Numbered from the stretch's first letter, positions 1-8,803 are shown. The stretch: DNA of 64,000 nt from Rhodococcus jostii RHA1 (GCF_000014565.1 NC_008268.1:6762501-6826500), one strand, 5' to 3'. Notes: a model not told the origin generated them from the letters alone. Translations and numbers: made by a program.

Positions 1-2209
1 CGAAGAGGTCGGCGCCGGGCGGGGTGTCCTCCGTGTCGGGAAGGCGCACGATGATGCCGTCGTCGGACGCCGTCGCGTTCGAGTCGAGGCCGTAGCGCTC
101 GCTCAGCCGCGCACTCACGGCCAGCGCCCACGGAGCGTGAACCCGCTGGCCGTACGGCGAGTGCAGGATTAGACGCCAGTCGCCGAGCTCGTCACGGAAT
201 CGTTCGACCACCAGGGTGCGATCGGTCGGGACCTGCCCGGTGGCGGTCTTCTGCTCGGCGACGAGCTGAACGAGATTGTTCGTGGCGTTCTCGTCGAGCC
301 CGCCGGTGCGGCAGCGTTCCTGCACCTCGGTCTCGTGCCCGAGTGAGATCTCCCGCAGGAACTGCCCCAGCGCCTCGCCCAGTTCCGCCGGCCTGCCGAG
401 ACCGTCACCGTGCCAGAACGGTAGCCGCCCCGGCTGCCCGTACGCGGGGCTGACCAGCACCCGGTCGAACGTGATCTCCTCGATCCGCCAGCTGGTGGCC
501 CCGAGCGCGAAGACGTCGCCGACCCGCGATTCGTACACCATCTCCTCGTCGAGTTCGCCGACGCGGGACGCCTTCTCACCGACCATGTAGACCGTGAACA
601 GACCGCGGTCGGGGATGGCGCCGCCCGACGTGACCGCCAGCCGCTGCGCGCCGGGGCGTCCGGTGAGCGTGTTGGCCTCGCGGTCCCAGACGAGGCGGGG
701 CCTGAGCTCGGCGAACTCGTCGGACGGATAGAGGCCCGCGAGAAGGTCGAGGGTGGACTCGTACGCCGAGCGCGGCAGCGTCGCGAAGGAGCCGCTGCGC
801 CGGACCGTCTCGAACCAGTCGTCCACGTCGAGCGGCTCGAGTGCGGTGGCCGCCACCGTGTGCTGGGCGAGGATGTCGAGCGGGTTGGCGGGGACGGCGA
901 GCGCCTCGATCTTGCCGGTGACCATGCGCTCGACGGTGACGGCACAGTGCACGAGGTCGGTGCGGTGCTTCGGGAACACGACACCCCGGGAGATCTCCCC
1001 GACCTGGTGTCCTGCGCGGCCGACCCGTTGCAAGCCGTTCGCCACCGACGGTGGTGCCTCGACCTGGATCACCAGATCGACCGCGCCCATGTCGATTCCG
1101 AGTTCGAGGCTGCTCGTCGCGACCACGCACCGCAGCCGCCCCGACTTCAGGTCGTCCTCGATCAGGGCCCGCTGGTCCTTGCTGACCGACCCGTGGTGGG
1201 CGCGGGCGAGCAGAGGGTCCGCGCCGAAATTGACCTCGGACGGCGTGCCGATCTGTGAGGCCGGTTTCGGGTTCTTGTCGACGGCGGTCCCGGCGCGTTC
1301 GGCGTAGATCTCGTTGAGCCGCGCGGTCAGGCGCTCCGCGAGCCGCCGGGAGTTGGCGAACACGATGGACGACCGGTGCGCGAGAACGAGGTCGACGATC
1401 TGTTCCTCGACGTGCGGCCAGATCGACCCCGCCTGCGGGGTCGCCGAGGCGGAACCCTCGGCGGGTTCGGCGAGTCCGAGTTCGGTCATGTCCTCGACCG
1501 GCACCTGCACGGTGAGGTCGAACGTCTTCGGCGACGGCGGTGCGACGATCCGGATGGGCGCCGAACCGGACAGGAACCGGCCCACCTCCTCGTGTGGCCG
1601 CACCGTCGCAGACAGCCCGATGCGCTGCGCCGGGGTGGCGAGCAGCTGGTCGAGGCGTTCGAGCGACAGGGCCAGGTGGGCGCCGCGCTTGGTGCCTGCC
1701 ACCGCGTGCACCTCGTCGACGATGACGGTGTCGACCTGGGTCAGCGTCTCGCGCGCGGCGGACGTGAGCATGAGGAACAGCGACTCGGGGGTGGTGATGA
1801 GGATGTCGGGCGGATTCTTGATCAGGGCGCGCCGATCGCCCGCCGGTGTGTCGCCGGAGCGGACGCCCACCGAAATCTCCGGCGGCGTGAGCCCGAGCCG
1901 CTTGGCCGTCTGCGTGATCCCGACCAGTGGGGCGCGCAGGTTGCGTTCGACGTCGACACCCAGGGCCTTGAGCGGAGAAATGTAGAGGACCTTGGTCTTG
2001 CGGTCCTTCCCGTCGGTGGCGGCGAGTTGGTCGAGGGACCACAGGAACGCGGACAGCGTCTTGCCCGAACCGGTCGGCGCGACGACGAGCGTGTGCGCCC
2101 GGCTGGCGATCGACTCCCACGCACCGAGCTGCGCGGCCGTCGGCGCCGGGAAGGCGCCGTCGAACCACTCGCGGGTGGCAGCGGAGAACCTGCCCAGGAC
2201 GTCGGTCAC
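1..2209 (-). CDS. lhr: Lhr-type large DEAD/DEAH-box helicase, 3' end beyond the window
   Basis: ATP-dependent superfamily 2 nucleic-acid helicase of the Lhr family, involved in DNA repair in mycobacteria. I translated 736 codons that stay open to the left edge, so the C-terminal part (the family usually exceeds 1,400 residues) lies outside. Visible motifs: Walker A APTGSGKT near residue 43, the DEVH box in VIVDEVHAVAG, motif III SATV, and a second RecA-like domain with a QRVGRAGH-type motif VI. The start is GTG at 2209, preceded by a CACTAT hexamer with a six-base gap. The order Lhr, lysine-catabolic genes, accA3 matches the Rv3296-Rv3285 region of M. tuberculosis as I recall it. Family assignment is secure; the exact start is less so. 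Confidence 0.93.
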   Translation of the reverse strand, partial: MTDVLGRFSAATREWFDGAFPAPTAAQLGAWESIASRAHTLVVAPTGSGKTLSAFLWSLDQLAATDGKDRKTKVLYISPLKALGVDVERNLRAPLVGITQTAKRLGLTPPEISVGVRSGDTPAGDRRALIKNPPDILITTPESLFLMLTSAARETLTQVDTVIVDEVHAVAGTKRGAHLALSLERLDQLLATPAQRIGLSATVRPHEEVGRFLSGSAPIRIVAPPSPKTFDLTVQVPVEDMTELGLAEPAEGSASATPQAGSIWPHVEEQIVDLVLAHRSSIVFANSRRLAERLTARLNEIYAERAGTAVDKNPKPASQIGTPSEVNFGADPLLARAHHGSVSKDQRALIEDDLKSGRLRCVVATSSLELGIDMGAVDLVIQVEAPPSVANGLQRVGRAGHQVGEISRGVVFPKHRTDLVHCAVTVERMVTGKIEALAVPANPLDILAQHTVAATALEPLDVDDWFETVRRSGSFATLPRSAYESTLDLLAGLYPSDEFAELRPRLVWDREANTLTGRPGAQRLAVTSGGAIPDRGLFTVYMVGEKASRVGELDEEMVYESRVGDVFALGATSWRIEEITFDRVLVSPAYGQPGRLPFWHGDGLGRPAELGEALGQFLREISLGHETEVQERCRTGGLDENATNNLVQLVAEQKTATGQVPTDRTLVVERFRDELGDWRLILHSPYGQRVHAPWALAVSARLSERYGLDSNATASDDGIIVRLPDTEDTPPGADLF

Positions 2210-2299
2210 CGTTCCATAGTGCACCGGGGGTACGACAGGCAGCGGGAACATACCGTGCGGTCCACAACCCGGTTGGGCGAACGTGTCGGTGGGGCGCAG

Positions 2300-2305
2300 T
2301 ATTAT
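2300..2305 (+). promoter_or_regulatory. -10 hexamer of the DUF222/HNH gene
   Basis: TATTAT lies six bases before the ATG at 2312, the geometry of a leaderless actinobacterial promoter. The promoter appears intact although the gene behind it is broken. Confidence 0.5.
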
Positions 2306-2311
2306 TCGAAC

Positions 2312-3537
2312 ATGAGTTCGACTGGGGGGTTGGCGTCAGATCAGGTGAGGGAACACCTGACGGCGTTGGACGATGCCGTGTCAGGCCTGCTCGACGCAGA
2401 CCTCAGTGCTGTGTCGGATTCTGATGTGGTGCTGATCATGCAGCAGCTCGAGAAGTCCGTCCGCCGCGCCGGTGCAGTCTCGCTGCGGCTGATCGTCGAG
2501 AGTGCCGAGCGCTCGTTACCCGCGACGCTCGGGTTCAACTCACCGAACAAGCTCCTGGTCGAGGTGCTGCGCGTGTCGGCGGCAGACGCGTCTGCACGGG
2601 TGGCGGCCGCCCGCGACCTCGGTCTGTTTCATACAACTTCGGGCGAGCAGATGGAGGCAGCGCTGCCGGAAACCGCCTCCGCGCAACGGGATGGCGACAT
2701 CGGTGCCGACCATGCACGCGTAATCCGGAAGATCATGCGAAAGATCCCGCATGCGGTCACCAACGCCGACGTCGCATCGGCGGAGTCGATCCTGGCGCAG
2801 TGTGCGAGAGGAGGTACGCCCGAAGATGTCGAGAGTGCCGGCCACCGACTCCTCGCTCATCTCGATCCCGACGGAAACCTGGGTGACGATCGTGATCGCT
2901 TCCGGCGGCGTGGTGTTTCGTTGGGCCGTCAAGATTCCGAATCCGGGATCCTGGGCCGGCATCGGGGTCTGCCCGTCACGGTGATCGTCACCACGACTCT
3001 CGACCAACTCGAGAAGGACGCAGGCGGCGTGACCACCACGGCCAGCGGCGGACTCCTTCCCCTCGGCGACGCGCTGAAGCTCGCCGAACGCGCCCACCCG
3101 GTGCTCGTCCTGTTCGACCCGACGGCCGGCCCCTGCATCTGGGACGGCGCCGACGAGTGGCGAGCACGGACCAACGCCGCGCTCTCATCGGCGCCGAAGG
3201 CGGATGCACACGACCTGGTTGCGCGGCGGCCCCGGCCAGCATGTGCGCGGTGCACCACGTGCTGGAGTGGCGCAACGGCGGATCCACCGACATCGACTCA
3301 CTGACGCTCGCGTGCGATGCCTGCCACGCCCAGGTCCACGACGGGCCCACAGGCTGGGCGACCACCCGCGCGGCAGCGGGTGACACGTATGCGGGGTGCA
3401 CCGAATGGATTCCGCCACCGCACATCGACCCGGACGGAAACCCGCGAATCAATCACCGACATCACGCCGGTGAGCTGATCGCTCGCGCTCGCCGGAAAGC
3501 CCGTGACCGGCCACGAGCCGAGGACGGTGTGCCCTAG
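2312..3537 (+). pseudogene. DUF222 / HNH endonuclease (13E12-repeat family), frameshifted and internally deleted
   Basis: The N-terminal frame from ATG 2312 reads as a DUF222 protein: MSSTGGLASDQV start, AAARDLGLFHTT, then LLAHLDPDGNLGDD. The C-terminal HNH nuclease part lies in another frame, from about 3136 to the stop at 3535-3537, with ASTDQRRALIGAEGGCTRPG, CAVHHVLEWRNGGSTD and CDACHAQVH. Reading the second frame back gives PLHLGRRRRVASTDQ, the usual DUF222-HNH linker, so a single C was probably lost near 3128-3134. A second lesion is likely: the text jumps from LGRQDSESG directly to GLPVTVIVTTTL, where family members carry roughly 80-100 more residues (my recollection). These proteins are abundant in actinobacteria and of uncertain role. 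A sequencing error could explain the frameshift but not the deletion. Confidence 0.8.
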
Positions 3538-3549
3538 CAGTGCGCCGCC

Positions 3550-3567
3550 CCTCACGCGGGCGTGAGG
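3550..3567. terminator. Short palindromic hairpin between convergent genes
   Basis: CCTCACGC-GG-GCGTGAGG is a perfect eight-base stem with a two-base loop. It lies between the stop of the HNH pseudogene (3537) and the end of the small minus-strand gene, whose TGA is inside the left arm. There is no T-tract, so termination is only inferred. Confidence 0.4.
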
Positions 3568-3692
3568 TCCGCTGTCGCCGGAACGAACGACGGCGGCGGC
3601 AACTCGACGGTGGCGGGCTCGTGCTCGGAGACCACCGCATAGGCGCCCACAGCGAGCAGCGCCAGAGCAACTGCGCGGATCATCCTGAACAC
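3552..3692 (-). CDS. Small predicted membrane or secreted peptide, 46 aa
   Basis: I do not recognise a family. The frame runs from GTG 3692 (or ATG 3683) to TGA at 3552. It encodes an Arg-containing N-terminus, a hydrophobic stretch AVALALLAVGAYAVV, then an acidic Pro-rich tail with VELPPPSFVPA. This looks like a signal peptide or single membrane anchor. A weak purine-rich GAAGCGAGA precedes the GTG, while the ATG would have no room for a ribosome site. It points toward the HNH pseudogene and away from the DUF1707 gene. Third codon positions are mostly G or C, as in neighbouring genes. It could be chance in GC-rich DNA. Confidence 0.42.
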   Translation of the reverse strand: MFRMIRAVALALLAVGAYAVVSEHEPATVELPPPSFVPATADLTPA

Positions 3693-3778
3693 GTTGTCTC
3701 GCTTCGGTCGAAGGGGCGGTGCGTCACGGGTGGAGCCGTCACACAGTAGGCGAGGGCACCGACAGCTGCGGTGGAGCC

Positions 3779-4171
3779 ATGACTGCTGCAGGGGACAGCC
3801 ACGAACTCGACCGACTCCGCGAGGCCGCGCAAGCCCGCCTCGAGAAGGGGGTGGGAGACGGAAAGCTCACATGGGAGGAGTATTCGGAGCACGCCGCGAT
3901 CGTCTGGTCACGTGACGTCGACGTCGAGCGTCTTCGGCGGCTGGTTCCCGTCGAGGCTCCGACGGCACCGGTGTCGCGACCTCAGTCCACGATCATCGGA
4001 ATCTTCGGCGACACCAAGCGTTCCGGCCGCTGGTCGCTCGCCGTGAAGACACTGGCCCTGCTCGTGTTCGGGGACGTGAAGCTCGACCTCCGGTCGGCCG
4101 TGATCGGCGCCCGCACATCGACGATCACGCTTGTCACACTGTTCGGTGACCTGAGGGTCCACACCCGCTAG
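3779..4171 (+). CDS. DUF1707 protein with LiaF-like C-terminal domain
   Basis: A 130-residue protein. Residues about 8-55 (HELDRLREAAQARLEKG through RLRRLVP) fit the DUF1707 domain found in many actinobacterial membrane-associated proteins. Residues 70-130 (IIGIFGDTKRSGRW, LVFGDVKLDLRSA, VTLFGDLRVHTR) show the repeated FGD segments of the LiaF C-terminal beta domain linked to cell-wall antibiotic responses. No clear membrane helix is present. The start ATG at 3779 is preceded by GTGGAGCC as a ribosome site. Its TAG overlaps the last codon of the convergent acyl-CoA dehydrogenase gene, the two stops sharing CTAG. The function is unknown; a regulatory role in envelope stress is inferred from LiaF only. 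Confidence 0.82.
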   Translation: MTAAGDSHELDRLREAAQARLEKGVGDGKLTWEEYSEHAAIVWSRDVDVERLRRLVPVEAPTAPVSRPQSTIIGIFGDTKRSGRWSLAVKTLALLVFGDVKLDLRSAVIGARTSTITLVTLFGDLRVHTR

Positions 4172-5172
4172 TCGCGGCCCAGGCGCTGCAGTAACGCCGA
4201 CTTGATCGCCGGACGTCCCGCCGCGACGAGCGTGAAGGTGGCTTCACGCATGAGACGTTCGGCGGTGTTCCCGGCGAGCAGTGACGAGCTGCCCTTCGCC
4301 GTGACGAGGGCGGTGGCGGTGCGGATGGCGAGTTCCGAAGCGCGGGCCCGTGCTTCGGCGATCTCCGCCCGGCCTTCGAGTGCGGCGTTGAGGTCGAGTC
4401 GTGCCCGCGCGGCCTGCTCTTCGAACGGGTCGGCGTCGACGCCGAGAGCCTCCAGTTCGCTGATCGCCCGCCGGGTGATCCCCATCGCCATGCACCCGTT
4501 GATCCACGACCCGACCAGCTGGCTCTTCGCGAAATCCTCGGGGGAGACGACGGCACTCACCAGATCGCGTGGCACGGCGAGTCCGTCGAATTTCAACCGG
4601 ACCGTGTTGGACCCGCGGGCCGCGATCAGTGGGAGTTCCTCGGCGGTGAGTCCCCGAAGCGGTTGTGCGGGAATGATGACATGCACGATGGAGTCGTCGA
4701 ATTCGTCGCGCGCCGACACCTGGAGCAGATCGACGATGCCCCAGCCGGTGACGAACGGCGACACCCCGTCGAGCACGTAGCCGTCGTCGACGCTGCGTGC
4801 CCACAGCGTGGGCGGGACGGGAATCGCGCCGGCCAGGGCGACACCGGCCCGCACGGTGCCGTCGACGAGTCCGTCGAGATAGCGATCCTGCAGGGCCGTG
4901 TTCGGGGACGCGGCGAGACCGGCGACGACGCCGTGATGCTGCATCCACGTGAACGCCGTCGCGAGGCAGCCGCCGCACAACGTCTCCATCACGTCGACCA
5001 GCACCGACGGCGTCACACCTTCTTCACCCGGTGCCGCCAGTCCGTAGAAGCCGTCGGCGGCAAGAGTCTCGAAGTGACTGTCGGGAATCTCGCCGTCGGC
5101 ATCGACGCTGTCGGCCACCGGGAACAACACGTTCTCGGCAATCTCACGCGCCATCTCGGTCCAGTTGCTCAC
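4168..5172 (-). CDS. Acyl-CoA dehydrogenase family protein
   Basis: Flavin-dependent acyl-CoA dehydrogenase-like protein, 334 residues, somewhat shorter than the usual 380. The N-terminal helical domain contains FETLAADGFYGLAAPGEEGV, the middle beta domain has GYVLDGVSPFVTGWGIVDLL, and the C-terminal helical bundle includes NGCMAMGITRRAISELEALG. The substrate cannot be told. The catalytic glutamate was not identified, so it may be one of the divergent DszC/hydroxylase-like members. The GTG start at 5172 has TACTCT exactly six bases upstream, suggesting a leaderless transcript. It is followed convergently by the DUF1707 gene. The aldehyde dehydrogenase gene upstream ends 30 bases before it on the same strand, so weak co-transcription is possible. 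Confidence 0.85.
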   Translation of the reverse strand: MSNWTEMAREIAENVLFPVADSVDADGEIPDSHFETLAADGFYGLAAPGEEGVTPSVLVDVMETLCGGCLATAFTWMQHHGVVAGLAASPNTALQDRYLDGLVDGTVRAGVALAGAIPVPPTLWARSVDDGYVLDGVSPFVTGWGIVDLLQVSARDEFDDSIVHVIIPAQPLRGLTAEELPLIAARGSNTVRLKFDGLAVPRDLVSAVVSPEDFAKSQLVGSWINGCMAMGITRRAISELEALGVDADPFEEQAARARLDLNAALEGRAEIAEARARASELAIRTATALVTAKGSSSLLAGNTAERLMREATFTLVAAGRPAIKSALLQRLGRD

Positions 5173-5178
5173 GCCCCG

Positions 5179-5184
5179 AGAGTA
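5179..5184 (-). promoter_or_regulatory. -10 hexamer of the acyl-CoA dehydrogenase gene
   Basis: TACTCT on the minus strand, six bases upstream of the GTG at 5172; leaderless arrangement. Confidence 0.5.
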
Positions 5185-5202
5185 GCCGGTCGACGCCGCC
5201 GA

Positions 5203-6720
5203 TCAGGTGAACTCCACCCCCTGTGCGAGCGGGAGTCGATCGGAGTAGTTGACGGTGTTCGTCGCGCGGCGCATGTACGCCTTCCATGCGTCGGATCCGG
5301 ACTCGCGTCCGCCGCCCGTCTCCTTCTCGCCACCGAATGCGCCGCCGATCTCCGCACCCGACGTGCCGATGTTGACGTTCGCGATGCCGCAGTCGGAACC
5401 GTCTGCCGCGAGGAATCTCTCGGCCTCACGCTGATCGGTGGTGAAGATCGACGACGAGAGGCCTTGGGGCACTTCGTTGTGCAATGTGATCGCCTGATCG
5501 AAGTCGTCGTAGGTGAGGACGTAGAGGATCGGTGCGAACGTCTCCTCCTGCACCACCGACGTCTGCGCAGGCATCCGGACGAGGGCGGGCGAGACGTAGT
5601 AGGCGGAGTCGCTACCTCCGCTGCGTTCGCCGCCGCAGACGACGGTCCCGCCGTCGGCGCGGGCCTTGTCCAACGCGGTCTGCATGGCCTCGAACGCGGA
5701 GCCGTTCACCAGCGGACCGACGAGGACGCCGTCGTCGAACGGATTCCCGACCTTCAACTGGCCGTACGCGGAAGAGATGCGCTGCACCAGTTCGTCGGCG
5801 ACGGACGAGTGCACGATCAGCCGCCGCAGTGACGTGCATCGCTGGCCCGCAGTGCCCGCGGCGGAGAAGACGATTCCCCGCACGGCGAGGTCGAGATCGG
5901 CGGACGGAGCTACCACCGCGGCGTTGTTGCCGCCCAGTTCGAGCAGGCATTTGCCGAACCGCGCGGCGACGCGCGGACCCACGGCGCGACCCATCCGCAC
6001 CGACCCGGTGGCGCTGACCAGAGCCACGCGTGCGTCGTCGACGAGACGCTCACCGACGTCCCCCGCGCCCTGGACCACGGCGTGGATCCCCGCGGGTGCA
6101 CCGACGTCACGGGCGGCGCGCGCCAGCAGCGCATCGCAGGCGATTGCGGTGAGCGGAGTCCGGTCCGACGGCTTCCACACCACCGTGTCACCGCAGACCA
6201 GCGCGACGGCGGTGTTCCACGACCACACGGCCACGGGGAAGTTGAACGCGGAGATCACCCCGACGACTCCCAGCGGGTGCCACGTCTCCATCAGCCGGTG
6301 TCCCGGACGTTCCGAGGCCATCGTCCTGCCGTACAACTGGCGTGACAGACCGACCGCGAATTCGCAGATGTCGATCATCTCCTGCACTTCACCCTGCGCC
6401 TCGGACGGAATCTTGCCCGCCTCGAGGGTGACCAGCTCCGCCAGATCCGTCTTGTGTTCCGTCAGAAGCTGACCCAGGCGACGCACGACCGCGCCGCGCT
6501 GGGGTGCGGGGACGGTACGCCACTCGAGAAAGGCCTCGTGCGCCGCGGTGATCGCCCGGTCCACGTCGTCCGCGCTGCTCGCTGTCACCGTGCGCAGTTC
6601 GGTCCCGGTGATCGGGGTGCGCGCGACGAGCGGTCCACCGGCGTCGGTGATCTCGGCGCCGCACCTGATCAGTGCTTCCTCGGCGCGGCGGCACAACTCC
6701 TCGGGGGCGGGAAGGTTCAC
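5203..6720 (-). CDS. pcd: Aldehyde dehydrogenase, piperideine-6-carboxylate / 2-aminoadipate semialdehyde dehydrogenase
   Basis: NAD(P)-dependent aldehyde dehydrogenase of the ALDH7 type, 505 residues, which oxidises the semialdehyde made from lysine by lysine 6-aminotransferase to 2-aminoadipate. Motifs: the NAD-binding region SAFNFPVAVWSWNTA and VWKPSDRTPL, LELGGNNA with the general-base Glu, and GTAGQRCTSLRR with catalytic Cys295. The C-terminus has the family's GGAFGGEKETGGGRESGSD. The start is GTG 6720 with GAGAGGA upstream. It is divergent from the Lrp regulator and lat. This matches the M. tuberculosis group of pcd, lrpA and lat (Rv3293, Rv3291c, Rv3290c, from memory), so the assigned substrate rests on both family and context. 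Confidence 0.92.
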   Translation of the reverse strand: MNLPAPEELCRRAEEALIRCGAEITDAGGPLVARTPITGTELRTVTASSADDVDRAITAAHEAFLEWRTVPAPQRGAVVRRLGQLLTEHKTDLAELVTLEAGKIPSEAQGEVQEMIDICEFAVGLSRQLYGRTMASERPGHRLMETWHPLGVVGVISAFNFPVAVWSWNTAVALVCGDTVVWKPSDRTPLTAIACDALLARAARDVGAPAGIHAVVQGAGDVGERLVDDARVALVSATGSVRMGRAVGPRVAARFGKCLLELGGNNAAVVAPSADLDLAVRGIVFSAAGTAGQRCTSLRRLIVHSSVADELVQRISSAYGQLKVGNPFDDGVLVGPLVNGSAFEAMQTALDKARADGGTVVCGGERSGGSDSAYYVSPALVRMPAQTSVVQEETFAPILYVLTYDDFDQAITLHNEVPQGLSSSIFTTDQREAERFLAADGSDCGIANVNIGTSGAEIGGAFGGEKETGGGRESGSDAWKAYMRRATNTVNYSDRLPLAQGVEFT

Positions 6721-6753
6721 GATGCTGTCCTCTCGGGTTCGATCCTGCTGCTG

Positions 6754-6906
6754 TCAATGGAGCGTGAACGGGTCGTGCACGGGCCGGCCGAGTGTCTCGG
6801 CGAGCCGCGGTAGGTGGGAGAAGTACGCCGGCGCCCTCGCCTCGAATTCGGCTTCCGCGCCGGGGCAAGACGGGCGCGGAGGTCTGACGTTTCGAGCATG
6901 AGGCAT
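6754..6906 (-). CDS. Possible 50-residue ORF between pcd and lrp
   Basis: The frame from ATG 6906 to TGA 6754 encodes RPSCPGAEAEFEARAPAYFS followed by HLPRLAETLG and ends in VHDPFTLH. This is less arginine-rich than the overlapping alternative frames and looks like real protein sequence. I cannot name a family. AGCGGAG sits directly against the ATG, too close for a good ribosome site. It may be a remnant of a longer gene that stood between pcd and lrp, since M. tuberculosis has Rv3292 at this position, or simply chance. Confidence 0.25.
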   Translation of the reverse strand: MPHARNVRPPRPSCPGAEAEFEARAPAYFSHLPRLAETLGRPVHDPFTLH

Positions 6907-6917
6907 CTCCGCTGGGC

Positions 6918-6923
6918 TAGCCT
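6918..6923 (+). promoter_or_regulatory. -10 hexamer of the lrp gene
   Basis: TAGCCT ends six bases before the GTG at 6930; leaderless arrangement. Confidence 0.55.
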
Positions 6924-6929
6924 GCGCTG

Positions 6930-7394
6930 GTGGTGGATTCTTTTCGTAGCGACGCACCCCATACTCCTCTCGACGACATCGATCGGGTACTGATGCAGGA
7001 GTTGGTGGCCGACGGCCGGGCGACTCTGGCGACACTCGCCGAGAAGGCAGGGCTGTCGATCTCCGCCGTGCAGTCCAGGGTGCGCAGGCTCGAGGCCCGC
7101 AAAGTGATCCGCGGGTACACCGCGAAGATCGATCCGGATGCGCTCGGGCACGGTCTGTCCGCATTCGTCGCGATCACCCCTCTCGATCCGTCGCAGCCCG
7201 ACGATGCCCCGGCCCGGTTGCGGAACCTCCCCGCGATCGAAGCGTGTCACTCGGTCGCGGGGGAGGAGAGCTACGTGCTGCTGGTGCGCGTCGCCTCCCC
7301 ACGGGAGCTGGAACACCTGCTGCAGGAGATCCGTGCCACCGCCAACGTACACACGCGCAGCACCATTATCTTGCAAACATTTTACGACAGGTGA
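6930..7394 (+). CDS. lrpA: Lrp/AsnC-family transcriptional regulator of lysine catabolism
   Basis: A 154-residue feast/famine regulator. The N-terminal winged helix-turn-helix occupies about residues 12-75 (LDDIDRVLMQELVADGRATL, LAEKAGLSISAVQSRVRRLE), followed by the RAM ligand-binding domain with SVAGEESYVLLVRVASPREL. Such proteins bind amino acids and DNA as dimers or octamers. It is divergent from pcd and 65 bases upstream of lat on the same strand, which fits control of lysine 6-aminotransferase; in M. tuberculosis the equivalent LrpA is linked to lat and to persistence. The GTG start at 6930 sits six bases after TAGCCT. A GTG three bases downstream is an alternative. Confidence 0.92.
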   Translation: MVDSFRSDAPHTPLDDIDRVLMQELVADGRATLATLAEKAGLSISAVQSRVRRLEARKVIRGYTAKIDPDALGHGLSAFVAITPLDPSQPDDAPARLRNLPAIEACHSVAGEESYVLLVRVASPRELEHLLQEIRATANVHTRSTIILQTFYDR

Positions 7395-7447
7395 GCGATG
7401 TGCCGGATATGTTTCCGAATCGTCGCCGGTTCACAGGAATTTTGACG

Positions 7448-7453
7448 TAATCT
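7448..7453 (+). promoter_or_regulatory. -10 hexamer of lat
   Basis: TAATCT ends six bases before the ATG at 7460. A TTGACG lies directly upstream, too close to be a canonical -35 element. Confidence 0.55.
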
Positions 7454-7459
7454 CTGGGT

Positions 7460-8803
7460 ATGAGCACAGCGATTCGATTTACCGGAGATGGGGGCGGGCT
7501 GCCGGCTAGCCAGGTACACGACGTGCTGCGCGAGCGCATTCTGGTCGACGGTTTCGACCTGGTGCTCGACTTGGAACGCTCACGCGGTACGCATCTCGTC
7601 GACCAGCGGGACGGCACCAGCTATCTGGACATGTTCGGATTCTTCGCCTCGTCGGCGCTGGGGATGAACCATCCGGCACTGGCGGACGACGACGCCTTTC
7701 GCCGGGAACTGGCAGCGACGGCGATCAACAAACCGAGCAACTCCGACATCTATACCGTCCCGATGGCACGGTTCGTCGAGACGTTCGCCCGGGTGCTGGG
7801 CGATCCCGCGCTGCCGCATCTCTTCTTCATCGACGGTGGCGCACTCGCCGTCGAGAACGCTCTGAAGGTGGCGTTCGACTGGAAGAGCAGGCTCAACGAG
7901 AGCCGAGGCCTCGACCCGGCGCTCGGCACCAAGGTGCTCCATCTGACCGAGGCGTTCCACGGGCGCAGTGGATACACCATGTCGCTGACCAACACCGAGC
8001 CGGGCAAGGTGGCGCGGTACCCCAAATTCGACTGGCCGCGCCTCGACTCCCCATACCTCGCGGACGGGCGGGACGTCGTGGAAGCCGAGCGCCATGCGCT
8101 GGACCAGGCGCGGCGCGCGTTCGCCGAGAACCCCTCGGACGTGGCGTGTTTCATCGCCGAACCGATCCAGGGTGAGGGCGGCGACCACCACTTCCGCCCG
8201 GAGTTCTTCCAGGCGATGGAGGCGCTCTGCCGGGAGAACGACGCCCTCTTCATATTCGACGAGGTGCAGACCGGATGCGGTCTCACCGGCACCGCCTGGG
8301 CGTACCAGCAATTGGGAGTACACCCGGACGTCGTCGCGTTCGGCAAGAAGACTCAGGTCTGCGGCATCATGGCCGGCGGCCGGGTGGATGACATCCCCGA
8401 CAACGTGTTCGCCGTGAGCTCCCGGATCAACTCCACCTGGGGTGGCAACCTCACCGACATGGTGCGATCCCGCCGGATCCTCGAGATCGTCGAGGAGGAC
8501 AGGCTCGTCGACCGAGCCCGGATGACCGGGGCGCATCTTCTCGAACGACTGCGGGAACTCGCACGCGCGAACGCCGAGGTGACCGAGCCGCGGGGACGCG
8601 GCCTCATGTGCGCGATCACGCTTCCCACCCCGCAGCGGCGGGACCGCGTCGTCGCCGACCTCAGGGACCGGGAGCGTGTGCTGATCCTGCCGACCGGCAA
8701 GCGCGGGATCAGGTTCCGTCCGCCGCTGACGGTGACGACGGCCGAACTCGACGCCGCCGTGGATGCACTGGCCCGAGTGCTGGGCGGTACCGTCGACGCA
8801 TGA
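7460..8803 (+). CDS. lat: L-lysine 6-aminotransferase (lysine epsilon-aminotransferase)
   Basis: PLP-dependent class III aminotransferase, 447 residues. It moves the epsilon-amino group of lysine to 2-oxoglutarate, giving 2-aminoadipate semialdehyde (piperideine-6-carboxylate), the substrate of the divergent pcd product. Diagnostic segments: LDMFGFFASSALGMNHPAL near the N-terminus, FIDGGALAVENALKVAFDWK, EAFHGRSGYTMSLTNT, the PLP-contact Asp in FIFDEVQTGCG, and FGKKTQVCGI with the Schiff-base lysine at 296 or 297. Length and motifs agree closely with M. tuberculosis Lat. The last bases overlap the next gene as ATGA, so the downstream phosphatase is translationally coupled. Confidence 0.95.
   Translation: MSTAIRFTGDGGGLPASQVHDVLRERILVDGFDLVLDLERSRGTHLVDQRDGTSYLDMFGFFASSALGMNHPALADDDAFRRELAATAINKPSNSDIYTVPMARFVETFARVLGDPALPHLFFIDGGALAVENALKVAFDWKSRLNESRGLDPALGTKVLHLTEAFHGRSGYTMSLTNTEPGKVARYPKFDWPRLDSPYLADGRDVVEAERHALDQARRAFAENPSDVACFIAEPIQGEGGDHHFRPEFFQAMEALCRENDALFIFDEVQTGCGLTGTAWAYQQLGVHPDVVAFGKKTQVCGIMAGGRVDDIPDNVFAVSSRINSTWGGNLTDMVRSRRILEIVEEDRLVDRARMTGAHLLERLRELARANAEVTEPRGRGLMCAITLPTPQRRDRVVADLRDRERVLILPTGKRGIRFRPPLTVTTAELDAAVDALARVLGGTVDA

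Noticed and set aside
1376..2311. Upstream open extension of the HNH frame through the lhr region
   Set aside because: It is antisense to lhr; the translation is arginine-rich until MSSTGG at 2312, where a -10 element and protein-like sequence begin.
3128..3157. Programmed ribosomal frameshift in the DUF222/HNH gene
   Set aside because: No slippery heptamer or downstream pseudoknot is evident, and the same gene carries a separate deletion, so decay is simpler.
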